Below are positions 7,459-16,383 of a stretch of DNA of 64,000 bases, one piece after another. The stretch spans positions 398,000 through 461,999 of the forward strand of contig JAEKNX010000003.1 in assembly GCA_016839055.1 (NCBI GenBank). Reading direction: 5' to 3'. The first letter of the stretch is position 1. Each line of letters starts with the position of its first letter. The position numbers were made by a program, and so were the translations under genes. A model generated the notes under the pieces. It made no database searches and was not told the origin of the DNA. It saw only the letters and a program-made list of their open reading frames with translations. This stretch comes from Spirochaetales bacterium (GTDB lineage Bacteria > Spirochaetota > Spirochaetia > UBA9216).

Positions 7459-8889
7459 TTATTTTGTCCTGCCGGTAAGGATGTAGGAGTGTTTCTTCTC
7501 CAAAACAATATCTTCCCAGGGTCTGTCCTGTTCCCTCGCCAGGATCTTCTGGACCTTCGGTCCGCAGAATCCACCCTGACAGCGGCCCATACCAGGCCGG
7601 CACCTCCTTTTAACCCCGTCGAGTGTCCGTGCCCCGACGGGTCTGTGGATGGCATCCAGAATATCCCCCTCAGTAATACTTTCGCACCGGCAGATAATCC
7701 GTCCGTAGAGGGGATTTTCCTTCAGAAGTTTATTCTGATCCTCATCAGACCGCTCAAGAAAAAGTTTCCATTCCACCCGGGGATTGAAAGCCTCCTTCTC
7801 CAATAATTTTAATCCCGAGTTTTCCATTAACCCGATGAGGTACAGGGCTGATGCCGGAGCCGCCGACAAACCGGGAGACTTGATCCCCGCTAAATCAAAA
7901 AAGCCCTTCGTGCCGGGAGCCTCCCGTATAATAAAGTCTCCGGTATCCGGCCGTGCCCGCATCCCGGCAAAGGTCCGGATGGAGTTGCGGGTTGTTACCG
8001 AGGGGATGAGCTTTCTCACTCCCATCCGTGCCTTGCCCAGCAGCTCCGCCGTAGTCATCAGATCATCAGGATCTTCCAGATCGTCCGACGAGGGACCGAG
8101 CAGGATATTACCGTGGACTGTCGGAGTGATCAGGATGCCCTTCCCCCCCTTGTCGGGACAGGGAAAGATGACCGAATTAACTACTGCTCCTTCGCTCTTA
8201 TCAAGAACGAAATACTGGCCGCGTCTGGGCAGTATCCGAAAATCCGGGGCAGCGACCATATTGTGAACGACATCGGCATAAACACCGGCGGCATTAACCA
8301 CGTACCGGGCCTCGACATCCTGCTCAGCCTCTCCGGTTATCCTGAAAATACCATCCTCTTTTGTAATCCCCGTTACTGTATAATTAAGCTTCAATTCACA
8401 GCCATTGACTACCGCGTTTTCGATCAATGAAATTGTCAGCAGCATCGGATCAATTATCCCTGCGGTCTCCGCCAGCAGGGCTCCCTCTGCATCGGGGCTT
8501 ATATTGGGCTCACGAACACGAAGTTCTTCCCGGCTGAGGATTTTCATTTTCTCAATTCCGATATTCAGCCCGCGTTGGTAGAGAGCTTCTATATGAGCCG
8601 TCTGCTGCTCATCATAGGCCACCACCAGCGAACCAATCCGTTTAAAAGGGACATCCAGCTCTTCGCAGATTCGGTCGAACATAGGGTTCCCTTCGGCATT
8701 CAGCCTTGCCATCAGGCTGTGTTCCTCCGGATCGTAACCTGCATGGATAATAGCAGAATTAGCCTTGGTCGTACCGCAGCTGACATCGGTCTCCTTCTCT
8801 AAGACGATCACCTTCAGATTATAGCGGGACAACTCTCTGGCAACAGTTCCTCCGGAAACACCTGCGCCGATAATGACTACGTCATACAT
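7459..8889 (-). CDS. GlpA-like FAD glycerol-3-phosphate dehydrogenase with BFD-type Fe-S domain
   Basis: 476 residues. The DAO-type FAD fold starts MYDVVIIGAGVSGGTVAREL. A C-terminal BFD-like [2Fe-2S] domain carries IICRCESITEGDI and RCRPGMGRCQGGFC. The enzyme should oxidise glycerol-3-phosphate to dihydroxyacetone phosphate together with the two proteins encoded downstream. Two ATGs sit close together; 8889 is taken because AGGAG lies eight bases before it and it gives the canonical FAD N-terminus. No glycerol kinase or facilitator gene is in the window, so the substrate must come from elsewhere. Confidence 0.87.
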   Translation of the reverse strand: MYDVVIIGAGVSGGTVARELSRYNLKVIVLEKETDVSCGTTKANSAIIHAGYDPEEHSLMARLNAEGNPMFDRICEELDVPFKRIGSLVVAYDEQQTAHIEALYQRGLNIGIEKMKILSREELRVREPNISPDAEGALLAETAGIIDPMLLTISLIENAVVNGCELKLNYTVTGITKEDGIFRITGEAEQDVEARYVVNAAGVYADVVHNMVAAPDFRILPRRGQYFVLDKSEGAVVNSVIFPCPDKGGKGILITPTVHGNILLGPSSDDLEDPDDLMTTAELLGKARMGVRKLIPSVTTRNSIRTFAGMRARPDTGDFIIREAPGTKGFFDLAGIKSPGLSAAPASALYLIGLMENSGLKLLEKEAFNPRVEWKLFLERSDEDQNKLLKENPLYGRIICRCESITEGDILDAIHRPVGARTLDGVKRRCRPGMGRCQGGFCGPKVQKILAREQDRPWEDIVLEKKHSYILTGRTK

Positions 8890-8994
8890 GACATACTCCT
8901 GGTTCCGAAATAAACGCAAGCACCGACGGCATAAATAGCCCGCACTTGTTTCTGATTATTAGTAATTATATAAGCCGGTTTGTTACGATCTTCC

Positions 8995-9942
8995 TTACCA
9001 TACAAATTCTCCCGGCAGGAAAACAGACAAATCTGACGTCAGCTGAGTACAGTACTCCAGGACGATTCTGTATCCGGTATCTCTAAAAGTGAACTCAAAT
9101 GGAATACTAACCTGGTACAGCCCCCCCTGCAATTCAGCTGAATAGCCAGACCAGACGTTGTCTATCTCACTCCAGAGGATTCCCCGTTCAATGCCGGTCT
9201 CAATCAGCTTCTCAAAATCGGCGATAAGCCGTTTACGAACCTGCATCAGCATAACTTCCGGAGCCTCATCAGGAGTATAACCGCCTGATTCAGCCATAGC
9301 CTCCATAAGAGCCTCAAGTCCCTCAGCATCAGGAAGTACCTCATCAACAAAATAGACAGCATCCTCCATTTTCAGAGCCTCGATGATGTGGAAAGCAATA
9401 AGATCCTGCGCCTGATAACCCTCAAATTCTATACGGGACGACGGCCCGAGTCTCGGCCTGCCGTCTACAAGACTCAAATTGGAAATCCGGATATTTACTT
9501 CGACACTCTCCGCCTCAGATAGAATCGAAATCTCGACAACAGGCGGCTCCCAGTAACTCTTCTGGGCAGTGAAGTCTGTTATTCCAAGATCCTCCAGATG
9601 GATATCGCTGATGATCTCCATGGCCTCAAGACCTCTCAGAAATGAGGAAGTAAAATTACTCTTCATTCTGGACATGAAAGCCTGTGCCTGCGCCAGAGTA
9701 AGACGGTCCGGATCTCCATCGGCTATCCCCATGCGTTTGTTTTCCTCATCAACCAACAGCTGAAGCTGTGCATCAGAGATAGAGTAAGATGCAATAAACG
9801 ATTCAATGCTGTTCATCCGAAGAGCTGATTCAAAATCACCGACAAGCCTGCCCGACGCCTTTTTAATACCTGCATCCTGGGCAACCCCCGATGCAGCAGC
9901 CAATAAAGACATTGCAACAATTGAAAAAATCAACTTCTTCAT
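8995..9942 (-). CDS. Secreted protein of unknown function, paralogue A
   Basis: 315 residues with a clear signal peptide, MKKLIFSIVAMSLLAAASG then VAQ. The mature part is mixed alpha/beta with no recognised domain; it has conserved stretches such as SRIEFEGYQAQDLIAFHIIE and ends FLPGEFVW. It is a close paralogue of the gene at 19160-20107, including the region just before the start. The ORF extends upstream to 9993, but the ATG at 9942 gives the signal peptide and lies seven bases after a TATAAT box, with no Shine-Dalgarno. Probably periplasmic or outer-membrane associated. Confidence 0.7.
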   Translation of the reverse strand: MKKLIFSIVAMSLLAAASGVAQDAGIKKASGRLVGDFESALRMNSIESFIASYSISDAQLQLLVDEENKRMGIADGDPDRLTLAQAQAFMSRMKSNFTSSFLRGLEAMEIISDIHLEDLGITDFTAQKSYWEPPVVEISILSEAESVEVNIRISNLSLVDGRPRLGPSSRIEFEGYQAQDLIAFHIIEALKMEDAVYFVDEVLPDAEGLEALMEAMAESGGYTPDEAPEVMLMQVRKRLIADFEKLIETGIERGILWSEIDNVWSGYSAELQGGLYQVSIPFEFTFRDTGYRIVLEYCTQLTSDLSVFLPGEFVW

Positions 9943-9949
9943 AGAAAGA

Positions 9950-9978
9950 ATTATAATAAACACAGACCCCAAAGTAAA
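9950..9978 (-). promoter_or_regulatory. Promoter of paralogue A, leaderless type
   Basis: On the minus strand TTTACT (9973-9978), 17 bp, then TATAAT (9950-9955), ending seven bases before the ATG. No ribosome binding site lies between. The identical arrangement occurs before paralogue B (20115-20143), so transcription probably starts at or next to the A of the ATG. Confidence 0.5.
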
Positions 9979-10146
9979 ATTCCGGGAAAACATTAACAGG
10001 TTTTCTCAAATAAAAACCCGAGACAGAAAACATTAATTCATGATAATGCCCGACATCTGGCTTTTTTCAACCTCGTGGTGCAGGTTCTTTTCTATCGGAC
10101 TCTTTAATGGCGAAGTTGAATATCGTTATCCATCACACCACAATGA

Positions 10147-10389
10147 CTAAAATTATCCAGACATTCAGGAAGGAGGGAAAAAATCAGCCGGCTGGAAGAC
10201 GCTGAAGAAGATCTTAATCTACGATTATGCTCCCATTTTACTTCTATTGATTACATTAGTATGAAATTATCGGGTGTGAATATTTACACTTCAGCACCAA
10301 ATATGAATGCCTATACCGAAAGAGTCATTAGTACGATCAGACGTGTCGCTTTGAATCATTTCCTTCTGTTTTCAGAGAAACAGGTTTGA
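10147..10389 (+). pseudogene. Remnant of a DDE integrase/transposase
   Basis: The frame ends TSAPNMNAYTERVISTIRRV then ALNHFLLFSEKQV, stop. This matches the segment around the third catalytic acid (the E of NAYTER) in rve-type integrases; normal copies read SPNxNAxAERF. About 80 codons are open, but the first two catalytic aspartates and the start are missing, and the C-terminal end is cut by the stop at 10387. It is the only sign of a transposable element in this part of the window. The 200 bp before it hold nothing recognisable. Confidence 0.6.
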
Positions 10390-10461
10390 AAGATAATTCT
10401 AGAATATGTTGATTATTAAAATCATCCGGAATCACATCGGGGTTCCATCCCGATGTGAAAA

Positions 10462-11229
10462 TCAGAATCCATTTTCCATTAACCATTTAATAAGAATTTC
10501 TTCTCTTTCCATAATATCATCGCGTAGAGAATCAAATTTACCCATTTTCTTTTCCGCGACAATATTCCCATCTACCATAAACAGGATTCTTTCGGTTTTT
10601 GCCGCTACCTTTACATCATGGGTAACAAGCATAATAGTGGTTCCTTTTTTATTAATCTCCGCAAGAATGGAAAGAATCTCTGACGCTGATTTGGAATCCA
10701 AAGCTCCGGTGGGTTCGTCACCAAACAGAATATCCGGATCATTTATCAAGGCCCGGCAGATACCGGCCCGTTGCAGCTGCCCGCCCGAAGCCTGGGTAAT
10801 ATTGTTATCCGCTAGTTTTTCGATTCCGGTCATTTCCAGCAGTTTTTTCGCCTTCTGATGTACCGCCTTTTTATCCGCATCCTTTGATACGAGCGCGGGA
10901 AACATAACATTGTCAATCAGGGACAGATTCTTTAACAGATTTATATCCTGAAAGATGAATCCCATGCTGCTTAACCGGATTTTCGCCAGTTCTTCCTCTT
11001 TCATCCCACTGATTTCAAGACCCTTGAATTTCACACTACCGGAGGTCATTCTGTCCATACCGCTTCCATTGTAGAGCAGGGTCGACTTCCCGCTGCCCGA
11101 CGGTCCCATGACCGATACGAATTCACCCTTTTCTATCATTAAATCTACATCCTTCAGGATATGAAGCTCATTATTTTTTCCCAGTTCCACTTTCTTATTC
11201 AGACTTCTTGTTTCCAGTATGGTATTCAT
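10462..11229 (-). CDS. ABC transporter ATP-binding protein (MacB/LolD/BceA type)
   Basis: 255 residues. Walker A is GPSGSGKSTLL near residue 41, the Q-loop region reads GFIFQDINLL, the signature is ASGGQLQRA (A in place of the usual L), and Walker B with D-loop is ILFGDEPTGALDS. It powers the FtsX-type permease encoded just upstream, 80 bp away. GGAGGAATTAAT precedes the ATG. By analogy with similar pairs it drives export or clearance of antimicrobial peptides or lipophilic compounds; the substrate cannot be read from the sequence. Confidence 0.92.
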   Translation of the reverse strand: MNTILETRSLNKKVELGKNNELHILKDVDLMIEKGEFVSVMGPSGSGKSTLLYNGSGMDRMTSGSVKFKGLEISGMKEEELAKIRLSSMGFIFQDINLLKNLSLIDNVMFPALVSKDADKKAVHQKAKKLLEMTGIEKLADNNITQASGGQLQRAGICRALINDPDILFGDEPTGALDSKSASEILSILAEINKKGTTIMLVTHDVKVAAKTERILFMVDGNIVAEKKMGKFDSLRDDIMEREEILIKWLMENGF

Positions 11230-11309
11230 ATTAATTCCTCCGCTATCTAATATTTCAAATCAGCATCTGTATCTGCAGAATCACCAAAGTGCCCTGCTCT
11301 GCCTAATTT

Positions 11310-13664
11310 CTAACTTCTTAAAACCACCGATAAATCCTCTTCTACGGCAACCTTACAGCTTAATGAAATGGTAATTCCTACGACGGCAATGAGCGCCAGG
11401 GGACAGAGCAGCCATGTCTGCCAGGCGATATTTACAAACTGGATCCTGGCAGCGCCCATGGAAGACATGGCCGCACTTACCATAATCTCGCCCAGGAAAT
11501 CCGAAGCAACCACCCCAAGGATGATGCCAAGAACCAGAACAGAGAGAGTTCCTGCCGTGTATTGGTTTTTAATATTTTGGGTGGTCAGTCCCATGCTCCT
11601 CATGATGGCTATCTGGGACCCATCCTTTGACAATAACATTTTGAGAAATAGCGAGGTTATCAGTACAACAATGATTAAGGCAATCGCAATTCCGCCAATT
11701 GCAATTACGCCCAACTGGTCAATCATATTTCCCAGGGTCTGCTGGGTGTATTCTTTGATGTCATTTACCTGTGCAGAATGATAGGCATTCTGAAAGTACT
11801 CCATTTTATTTCTGATATCTACTCCCGGAGTTGTATTGATATTCACGATATACCAGAGAACAGACTCTTCATTCAAACCAAGGGAGGCATCCGCCTTGGC
11901 GGTTTTTCCACCGTTTGTAATATCCTGGTAGATACCGCAGACCTTAAAGGTCTTATCTATCCCGCTGGCTCTTACAACCACATCATCTCCCACTTTTTTG
12001 TTTAATCCATCTGTCGATGCATTGGCAAAGGAGATTGAGATCTCCCTTGCCCTCTCCGGGGCTCGCCCTTCCAGATACTCTAATGGGAATACGGAAAAAT
12101 CTCCGGTTTCAATCAGGATATAATCCCATGAACCCTCAGCGTTCTTTACCTGGTAGGAACAGGTAATATAAGCCGCATACTTTTCAATATCCGGATCATT
12201 TTCCAGGTCTTCCTGAAGCCTTGCGAAATCTGCTGTTATCGTATCTGTCTTTCGCAGATCGATTCTCATGTCACACTTACCTATTCCCATATAGGTGGAA
12301 AACTCAGGAGAGTTCATGGTGTTATAGATATTCAGAGGAAGGATGACAATAAAAGTACAAGCTATAAAAATAAATATCAGCAATCTGTACAATTTGAAAC
12401 GCTTCCATACATCCCGGAGCCCCATGTAGATATTGATAGTGAATAATCTGTTTGAGAGGAGGGGGAAACTGTATTTCCGTTTTTTTCCCCGCTCCATGAT
12501 ATCTGAACGTAATGCCTCCACGGCAGAAATTTTGTCGACTTTTCTCAGGACCTTCTGGCAGTAAAGAACAATCATGAGATAAACCACTACGGGAGCGATG
12601 AGGGACAGGACATACTTCAGGTTTCCCGAAAGCTCTGAAGATATATACAATCTCATATTCCCGTTGAACAGGTTTACCACTATAAAGGAAAGCAGATAGC
12701 CAATTATTCCGGCTGCCGCGGACATTATCCTGTATTTGTTCAGATAAACCTTTTTGATATCCTTTCTGGATATTCCCATAGCTTTCATGACACCAATCTC
12801 CTTTAAATCTTCATCAATGGTTGCAAGAAAGGTAAGCTGAATACAGAGCGACGCGATTATCACCAGCAGAAAACTTATTAGTATGATTATCATTGCAATA
12901 GCCGCATCGGAGAGGGCATTAAACAGAAGAAAAAGTTCCCCTCCTACGGTAGGCCCATTAGCCGGAAGTCCTGCGTCGATATAGGCAGTCTGGACTACCT
13001 GGGAATCCCCGTTCTCCTTCAGCCGGAATTCGATAAGATATTCCAGTTCCCCTGTCTGCTTTTCAATCATTTCATCATAGTCGGACTGATTGACCACAAA
13101 CCGTTTCGATGAAGTAAGGGGGGCATTCATCTCATAGTCCCGTGCATATTCTGAGATGATGAACTCTTTCCGGTACCCCTTACTGTCCAGGGTAATCGTA
13201 TCACCTAATTTCAGGTTATAAACTTCCATGAAATAGATGGGCACAGCAAGCTCGCCTTTCCTGATATCCAATTTTTCATTATTCAAATCCAGAATAAAAT
13301 CAAATTTCCTGTTCTGCACAACAAAAGAAATATCCTGGACAGTTCCAACCATGGTTTGATTATTGCCGAAATGGATATCCCGGCCGTCAATACTCAGAAG
13401 CACCATGGTTTCCTGAAGGGCGATGTGTTCACTCTGATCCTGTGTGAATTTATCAATCCCGCTCTGGTCAAATTTGCCGGCATGCATCTGGGCAATATCA
13501 GCAGGGACCGCATGGGCTTTCAGTTCCGACATGGACTGGATCAGATTGGAAATGATATTTGTCGCGCTGGCTCCCAGAATCACAGCCATGGTTATAAAGA
13601 CAAATACCGCGGCAGTTACAATCTTCTTTCTTTTAAAGTCATTTTTGATAATTTTAAAAATCAT
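11310..13664 (-). CDS. ABC transporter permease with two FtsX domains
   Basis: 784 residues. One N-terminal helix is followed by an extracytoplasmic domain of about 200 residues, three helices carrying the FtsX pattern (LKEIGVMKAMGISRKDIKKV), a further helix pair, a second large external domain and a final FtsX block (GSQIAIMRSMGLTTQNIKNQ). This is the MacB/BceB-like layout with a duplicated FtsX domain. ATG at 13664 has GGAAGA upstream; the longer frame to 13937 overlaps the regulator gene and is spurious. The TetR regulator gene ends 31 bp upstream, so the three genes form one operon. Confidence 0.9.
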   Translation of the reverse strand: MIFKIIKNDFKRKKIVTAAVFVFITMAVILGASATNIISNLIQSMSELKAHAVPADIAQMHAGKFDQSGIDKFTQDQSEHIALQETMVLLSIDGRDIHFGNNQTMVGTVQDISFVVQNRKFDFILDLNNEKLDIRKGELAVPIYFMEVYNLKLGDTITLDSKGYRKEFIISEYARDYEMNAPLTSSKRFVVNQSDYDEMIEKQTGELEYLIEFRLKENGDSQVVQTAYIDAGLPANGPTVGGELFLLFNALSDAAIAMIIILISFLLVIIASLCIQLTFLATIDEDLKEIGVMKAMGISRKDIKKVYLNKYRIMSAAAGIIGYLLSFIVVNLFNGNMRLYISSELSGNLKYVLSLIAPVVVYLMIVLYCQKVLRKVDKISAVEALRSDIMERGKKRKYSFPLLSNRLFTINIYMGLRDVWKRFKLYRLLIFIFIACTFIVILPLNIYNTMNSPEFSTYMGIGKCDMRIDLRKTDTITADFARLQEDLENDPDIEKYAAYITCSYQVKNAEGSWDYILIETGDFSVFPLEYLEGRAPERAREISISFANASTDGLNKKVGDDVVVRASGIDKTFKVCGIYQDITNGGKTAKADASLGLNEESVLWYIVNINTTPGVDIRNKMEYFQNAYHSAQVNDIKEYTQQTLGNMIDQLGVIAIGGIAIALIIVVLITSLFLKMLLSKDGSQIAIMRSMGLTTQNIKNQYTAGTLSVLVLGIILGVVASDFLGEIMVSAAMSSMGAARIQFVNIAWQTWLLCPLALIAVVGITISLSCKVAVEEDLSVVLRS

Positions 13665-13695
13665 GTATTCTTCCTTTTCCAAGGGTTTTGCCCCT

Positions 13696-14322
13696 TTATA
13701 GCTCTGATAAAAATTGAAATGATCCTGGTTGAGCTCCCAGCTGTGCCTCAACCAGGGAAGGAAAGGCGGATATCCGGCGGGAAAGCTGCTCCCCACTCCA
13801 TGGGTAGAACCCTGTATCGGTAAGAAACTGGAGTCCGGCCAGGATGAACTCTGAACATTCCAGGGGATTAGCAACTTTAAATATACCTTCTTCACAACCT
13901 TCCTGAACAACCCTGGCATAAAGCGGAGCCAGCTCATTCAGGTAATAAGCCAGTTGCCGCGTATGGAGAATGGTATTTCCCGAAGTATGGAGGTGCTCCA
14001 GAATTTCTTCATTTCCATCGGCAATATTTCCTGAGGTTAGAAGAGTTTTCAGCTTTTCCAGGGCATTCATTTTTTTATACCCGGGCCGGGATATCAATTC
14101 CTGTTTTTTATGGAGATCTTCCTGAACCAGGTCCTGAACTACCGCCTCCAGAAGTTCCTCTTTTGAAGAAAAGTAATGGTAGATGGTTCCCTTGGCAATA
14201 TTCAGGATTTTCATGATTTCACTCATGGTGGTCTTTTCATATTCCCTGGTCTGAAATAATGTTTTTGCCGCCTGGATTATCTCTCTTCGACGTTCATCAG
14301 GGTTTTTCACGATTCTTGTCAT
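13696..14322 (-). CDS. TetR family repressor of the ABC exporter operon
   Basis: 208 residues. The N-terminal DNA-binding domain is typical: RREIIQAAKTLFQTREYEKT then TMSEIMKILNIAKGTIYHYF. The C-terminal ligand domain is variable. AAAGGACAG lies before the ATG. A near-ideal inverted repeat at 14353-14379 lies 30 bp upstream, so the protein very likely represses itself and the downstream permease and ATPase genes until a ligand, perhaps a toxic compound, releases it. Confidence 0.92.
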   Translation of the reverse strand: MTRIVKNPDERRREIIQAAKTLFQTREYEKTTMSEIMKILNIAKGTIYHYFSSKEELLEAVVQDLVQEDLHKKQELISRPGYKKMNALEKLKTLLTSGNIADGNEEILEHLHTSGNTILHTRQLAYYLNELAPLYARVVQEGCEEGIFKVANPLECSEFILAGLQFLTDTGFYPWSGEQLSRRISAFPSLVEAQLGAQPGSFQFLSEL

Positions 14323-14352
14323 ATATCTGTCCTTTAATCAGGGGAAATATAT

Positions 14353-14379
14353 ATCATTGACCGTCCGTCGGTCAATGAT
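14353..14379. promoter_or_regulatory. TetR operator palindrome
   Basis: ATCATTGACCG (14353-14363), five central bases, CGGTCAATGAT (14369-14379): an 11-bp perfect inverted repeat. TTGACC...GGTCAA is a common TetR-family half-site arrangement. It lies 30 bp upstream of the repressor start, and its TTGACC could also form part of a promoter. Confidence 0.75.
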
Positions 14380-14610
14380 CATGACTTTAATAGTACAGTT
14401 TTTTTAATAAAACCATGAAATACTGAGGGGAACTGTATGATGAGCCCTGCTGTCAAGATATATTTTGAAAAAGTTTAAGGGAACCTAAACATAAAGAAAA
14501 TAACAAAGACATTGTTTTCTCAGAGATTGTAATATAGAATATCGTAATTTGATAATAAAAATCCTTTTATAATAATTTTAAATCAGTTAAAAATGGAGAA
14601 TGAGGAAAAA

Positions 14611-16290
14611 ATGAAATTAAAAAATACAGTGTTCTTTTATTTTTTGATATTTATTATCTTTACAGCCTGTAATATTCCTATTGATCTGCCTGAAGAAGAC
14701 CTCGTGGATCTGCCGGAGGGAACCCCCGTTGATCTACCTGAGGGAGAAGCCCTCGTGGAATATAGTACAGATGCTAACCTCATTTCACTAGTAACGGATA
14801 AAGGGATTTTAAATCCTGTATTTTCTCCTGAAACTAATCACTACAGAATAGAATTGATGAATGCAGAAACCATAAATGTGACAGGAATCACATCGGATAT
14901 CATGGCAAAAATAACCTACACTCCGGATCAAGCATGCCCTTTGAATCTTGGTGAAAATCTAATAACTTTAACAGTCACAGCAGAAAACAGTTTGACCAAC
15001 AGCTATGAGATTCTTGTAAATCAGTCAAAAGGGTGGAATTCCTTCCTGGGCGGGACTGGAAGCGACAACAGAAGTTATGCAGCTGTCGACTTATCCGGGA
15101 ATATTTATATCGAAGGAACCAGTACGGCCAGTTGGGGTTCCCCGCTTGGTGGATACAGCGGAAACGGAGATATCTTCATTGCCAAGATCAGCCGCACCGG
15201 AGTTCTCTTATGGAGCACCTTCATCGGCGGCTCCGGCACAGATACCGCCTCCGGTATATCCACCGATTCATCCGGGAATGTCTATATTACCGGAACCAGC
15301 AGTGCCTCCTGGTCAGCTCCTGTAATTCCCTATAGCGGAGGAAAAGATGCCTTTGCCGCAAAACTCGATAGTGACGGAGCTCTTTTATGGAGCACCTTCC
15401 TCGGCAGCTCATCAGGTACAGATACCGCTTCCGGGATATCCGCCGATCCATCAGGGAATGTCTATATTTCCGGAACCAGCAACTACTCCTGGTCAGCGCC
15501 CCTTTATGCTCATACCGGGGCAGGAAATGATGATGCCTTTGCCGTAAAACTCGATAGTGACGGAGCTCGTATATGGAGCACCTTCCTCGGCAGCTCAGGT
15601 ACTGATACTGCTTCCGGCATATCCGCAGGTCCGTCAGGAAATGTCTATCTTACCGGAACCAGCAGTGCCTCCTGGTCTTCTCCTGTCAGTTCTTATGCCG
15701 GAGGAAATGATGCCTTTGCCGCAAAACTCGATAGTGACGGAGCTCTTTTATGGAGCACCTTCCTCGGCAGCTCAGGTACCGATACCGCTTCCGGCATATC
15801 CGCAGGTCCGTCAGGAAATGTCTATATTGCCGGAACCAGCAGTGCCTCCTGGTCTTCTCCTGTCAGTGCTTATGCCGGAGGAAATGATGCCTTTGCCGCA
15901 AAACTCGATAGTAACGGAGCTCTTTTATGGAGCACCTTCCTCGGCGGCTCCGGCACAGATACTGCTTCCGGGATATCCGCAGATCCGTCCGGGAATGTCT
16001 ATATTGCCGGAACCAGCAGCGCGTCCTGGTTAACTCCTGTCCGTGCCTATAGCGGGGGAAATGATGCTTTTGCAGTCAAGCTCGAGAGTAATGGAAATCG
16101 CATCTGGAATACCTTCCATGGCGGGAGTTTAGCAGACACCGGTTCAGCTGTTATTATTGATTCAGATAATAGTATAGTTTTGACTGGAGACAGTAGCGGC
16201 ACATGGGGTGTTCCTATAAGTAACTATTCAGGGAACACAGATGTTTTTATATCCAGGATAGACAGCAGCGGCAGATTTACTGATGAATAA
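14611..16290 (+). CDS. Lipoprotein with cadherin-like domain and seven SBBP propeller repeats
   Basis: 559 residues. A lipoprotein signal ends IIFTAC. Then come three short DLPE repeats, a cadherin-like beta-sandwich (about residues 60-140), and seven units of about 59 residues with the consensus WSTFLGSSGTDTASGIS then GNVYIxGTSSASW and DAFAAKLDSDGALL. Seven units fit one closed beta-propeller of the SBBP type. The ATG at 14611 has GAGG five bases upstream; an earlier in-frame ATG at 14593 does not. Probably displayed on the cell surface or in the periplasm. The middle units are nearly identical in DNA, so unit number could change by recombination. Confidence 0.8.
   Translation: MKLKNTVFFYFLIFIIFTACNIPIDLPEEDLVDLPEGTPVDLPEGEALVEYSTDANLISLVTDKGILNPVFSPETNHYRIELMNAETINVTGITSDIMAKITYTPDQACPLNLGENLITLTVTAENSLTNSYEILVNQSKGWNSFLGGTGSDNRSYAAVDLSGNIYIEGTSTASWGSPLGGYSGNGDIFIAKISRTGVLLWSTFIGGSGTDTASGISTDSSGNVYITGTSSASWSAPVIPYSGGKDAFAAKLDSDGALLWSTFLGSSSGTDTASGISADPSGNVYISGTSNYSWSAPLYAHTGAGNDDAFAVKLDSDGARIWSTFLGSSGTDTASGISAGPSGNVYLTGTSSASWSSPVSSYAGGNDAFAAKLDSDGALLWSTFLGSSGTDTASGISAGPSGNVYIAGTSSASWSSPVSAYAGGNDAFAAKLDSNGALLWSTFLGGSGTDTASGISADPSGNVYIAGTSSASWLTPVRAYSGGNDAFAVKLESNGNRIWNTFHGGSLADTGSAVIIDSDNSIVLTGDSSGTWGVPISNYSGNTDVFISRIDSSGRFTDE
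15211..16104 (+). repeat. Tandem 177-bp repeats in the SBBP lipoprotein gene
   Basis: Units begin at 15211, 15388, 15574, 15751 and 15928, each with a TGGAGCACCTTC block. Four spacings are 177 bp (59 codons); the unit from 15388 is 186 bp. The units at 15574 and 15751 differ at only a few bases, indicating recent duplication or gene conversion. Confidence 0.85.
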
Positions 16291-16383
16291 CCAGGTTATT
16301 TGACACTGATACTTCTTTCTACCTGTACCCGAAATGACAAATAATATTTTAAGAAAATGAAACTACCTAATAATTCCCCTTTC

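Noticed and set aside
10735..10810. ABC signature ASGGQ as a sign of a dead ATPase
   Set aside because: The first residue of the signature varies in active ATPases, and Walker A, Walker B and the D-loop are intact.
13665..13937. N-terminal extension of the FtsX permease
   Set aside because: Overlaps the TetR gene in another frame; a good Shine-Dalgarno and a natural membrane start are at 13664.
15033..16033. Several plus-strand ORFs in other frames of the SBBP repeat gene
   Set aside because: They exist because the 177-bp units repeat without stops in all frames. Their products are proline/serine-rich with no start signals.
15211..16104. Regular repeats that might suggest a CRISPR array
   Set aside because: Unit length is a multiple of three, the units are coding, and there are no unique spacers.
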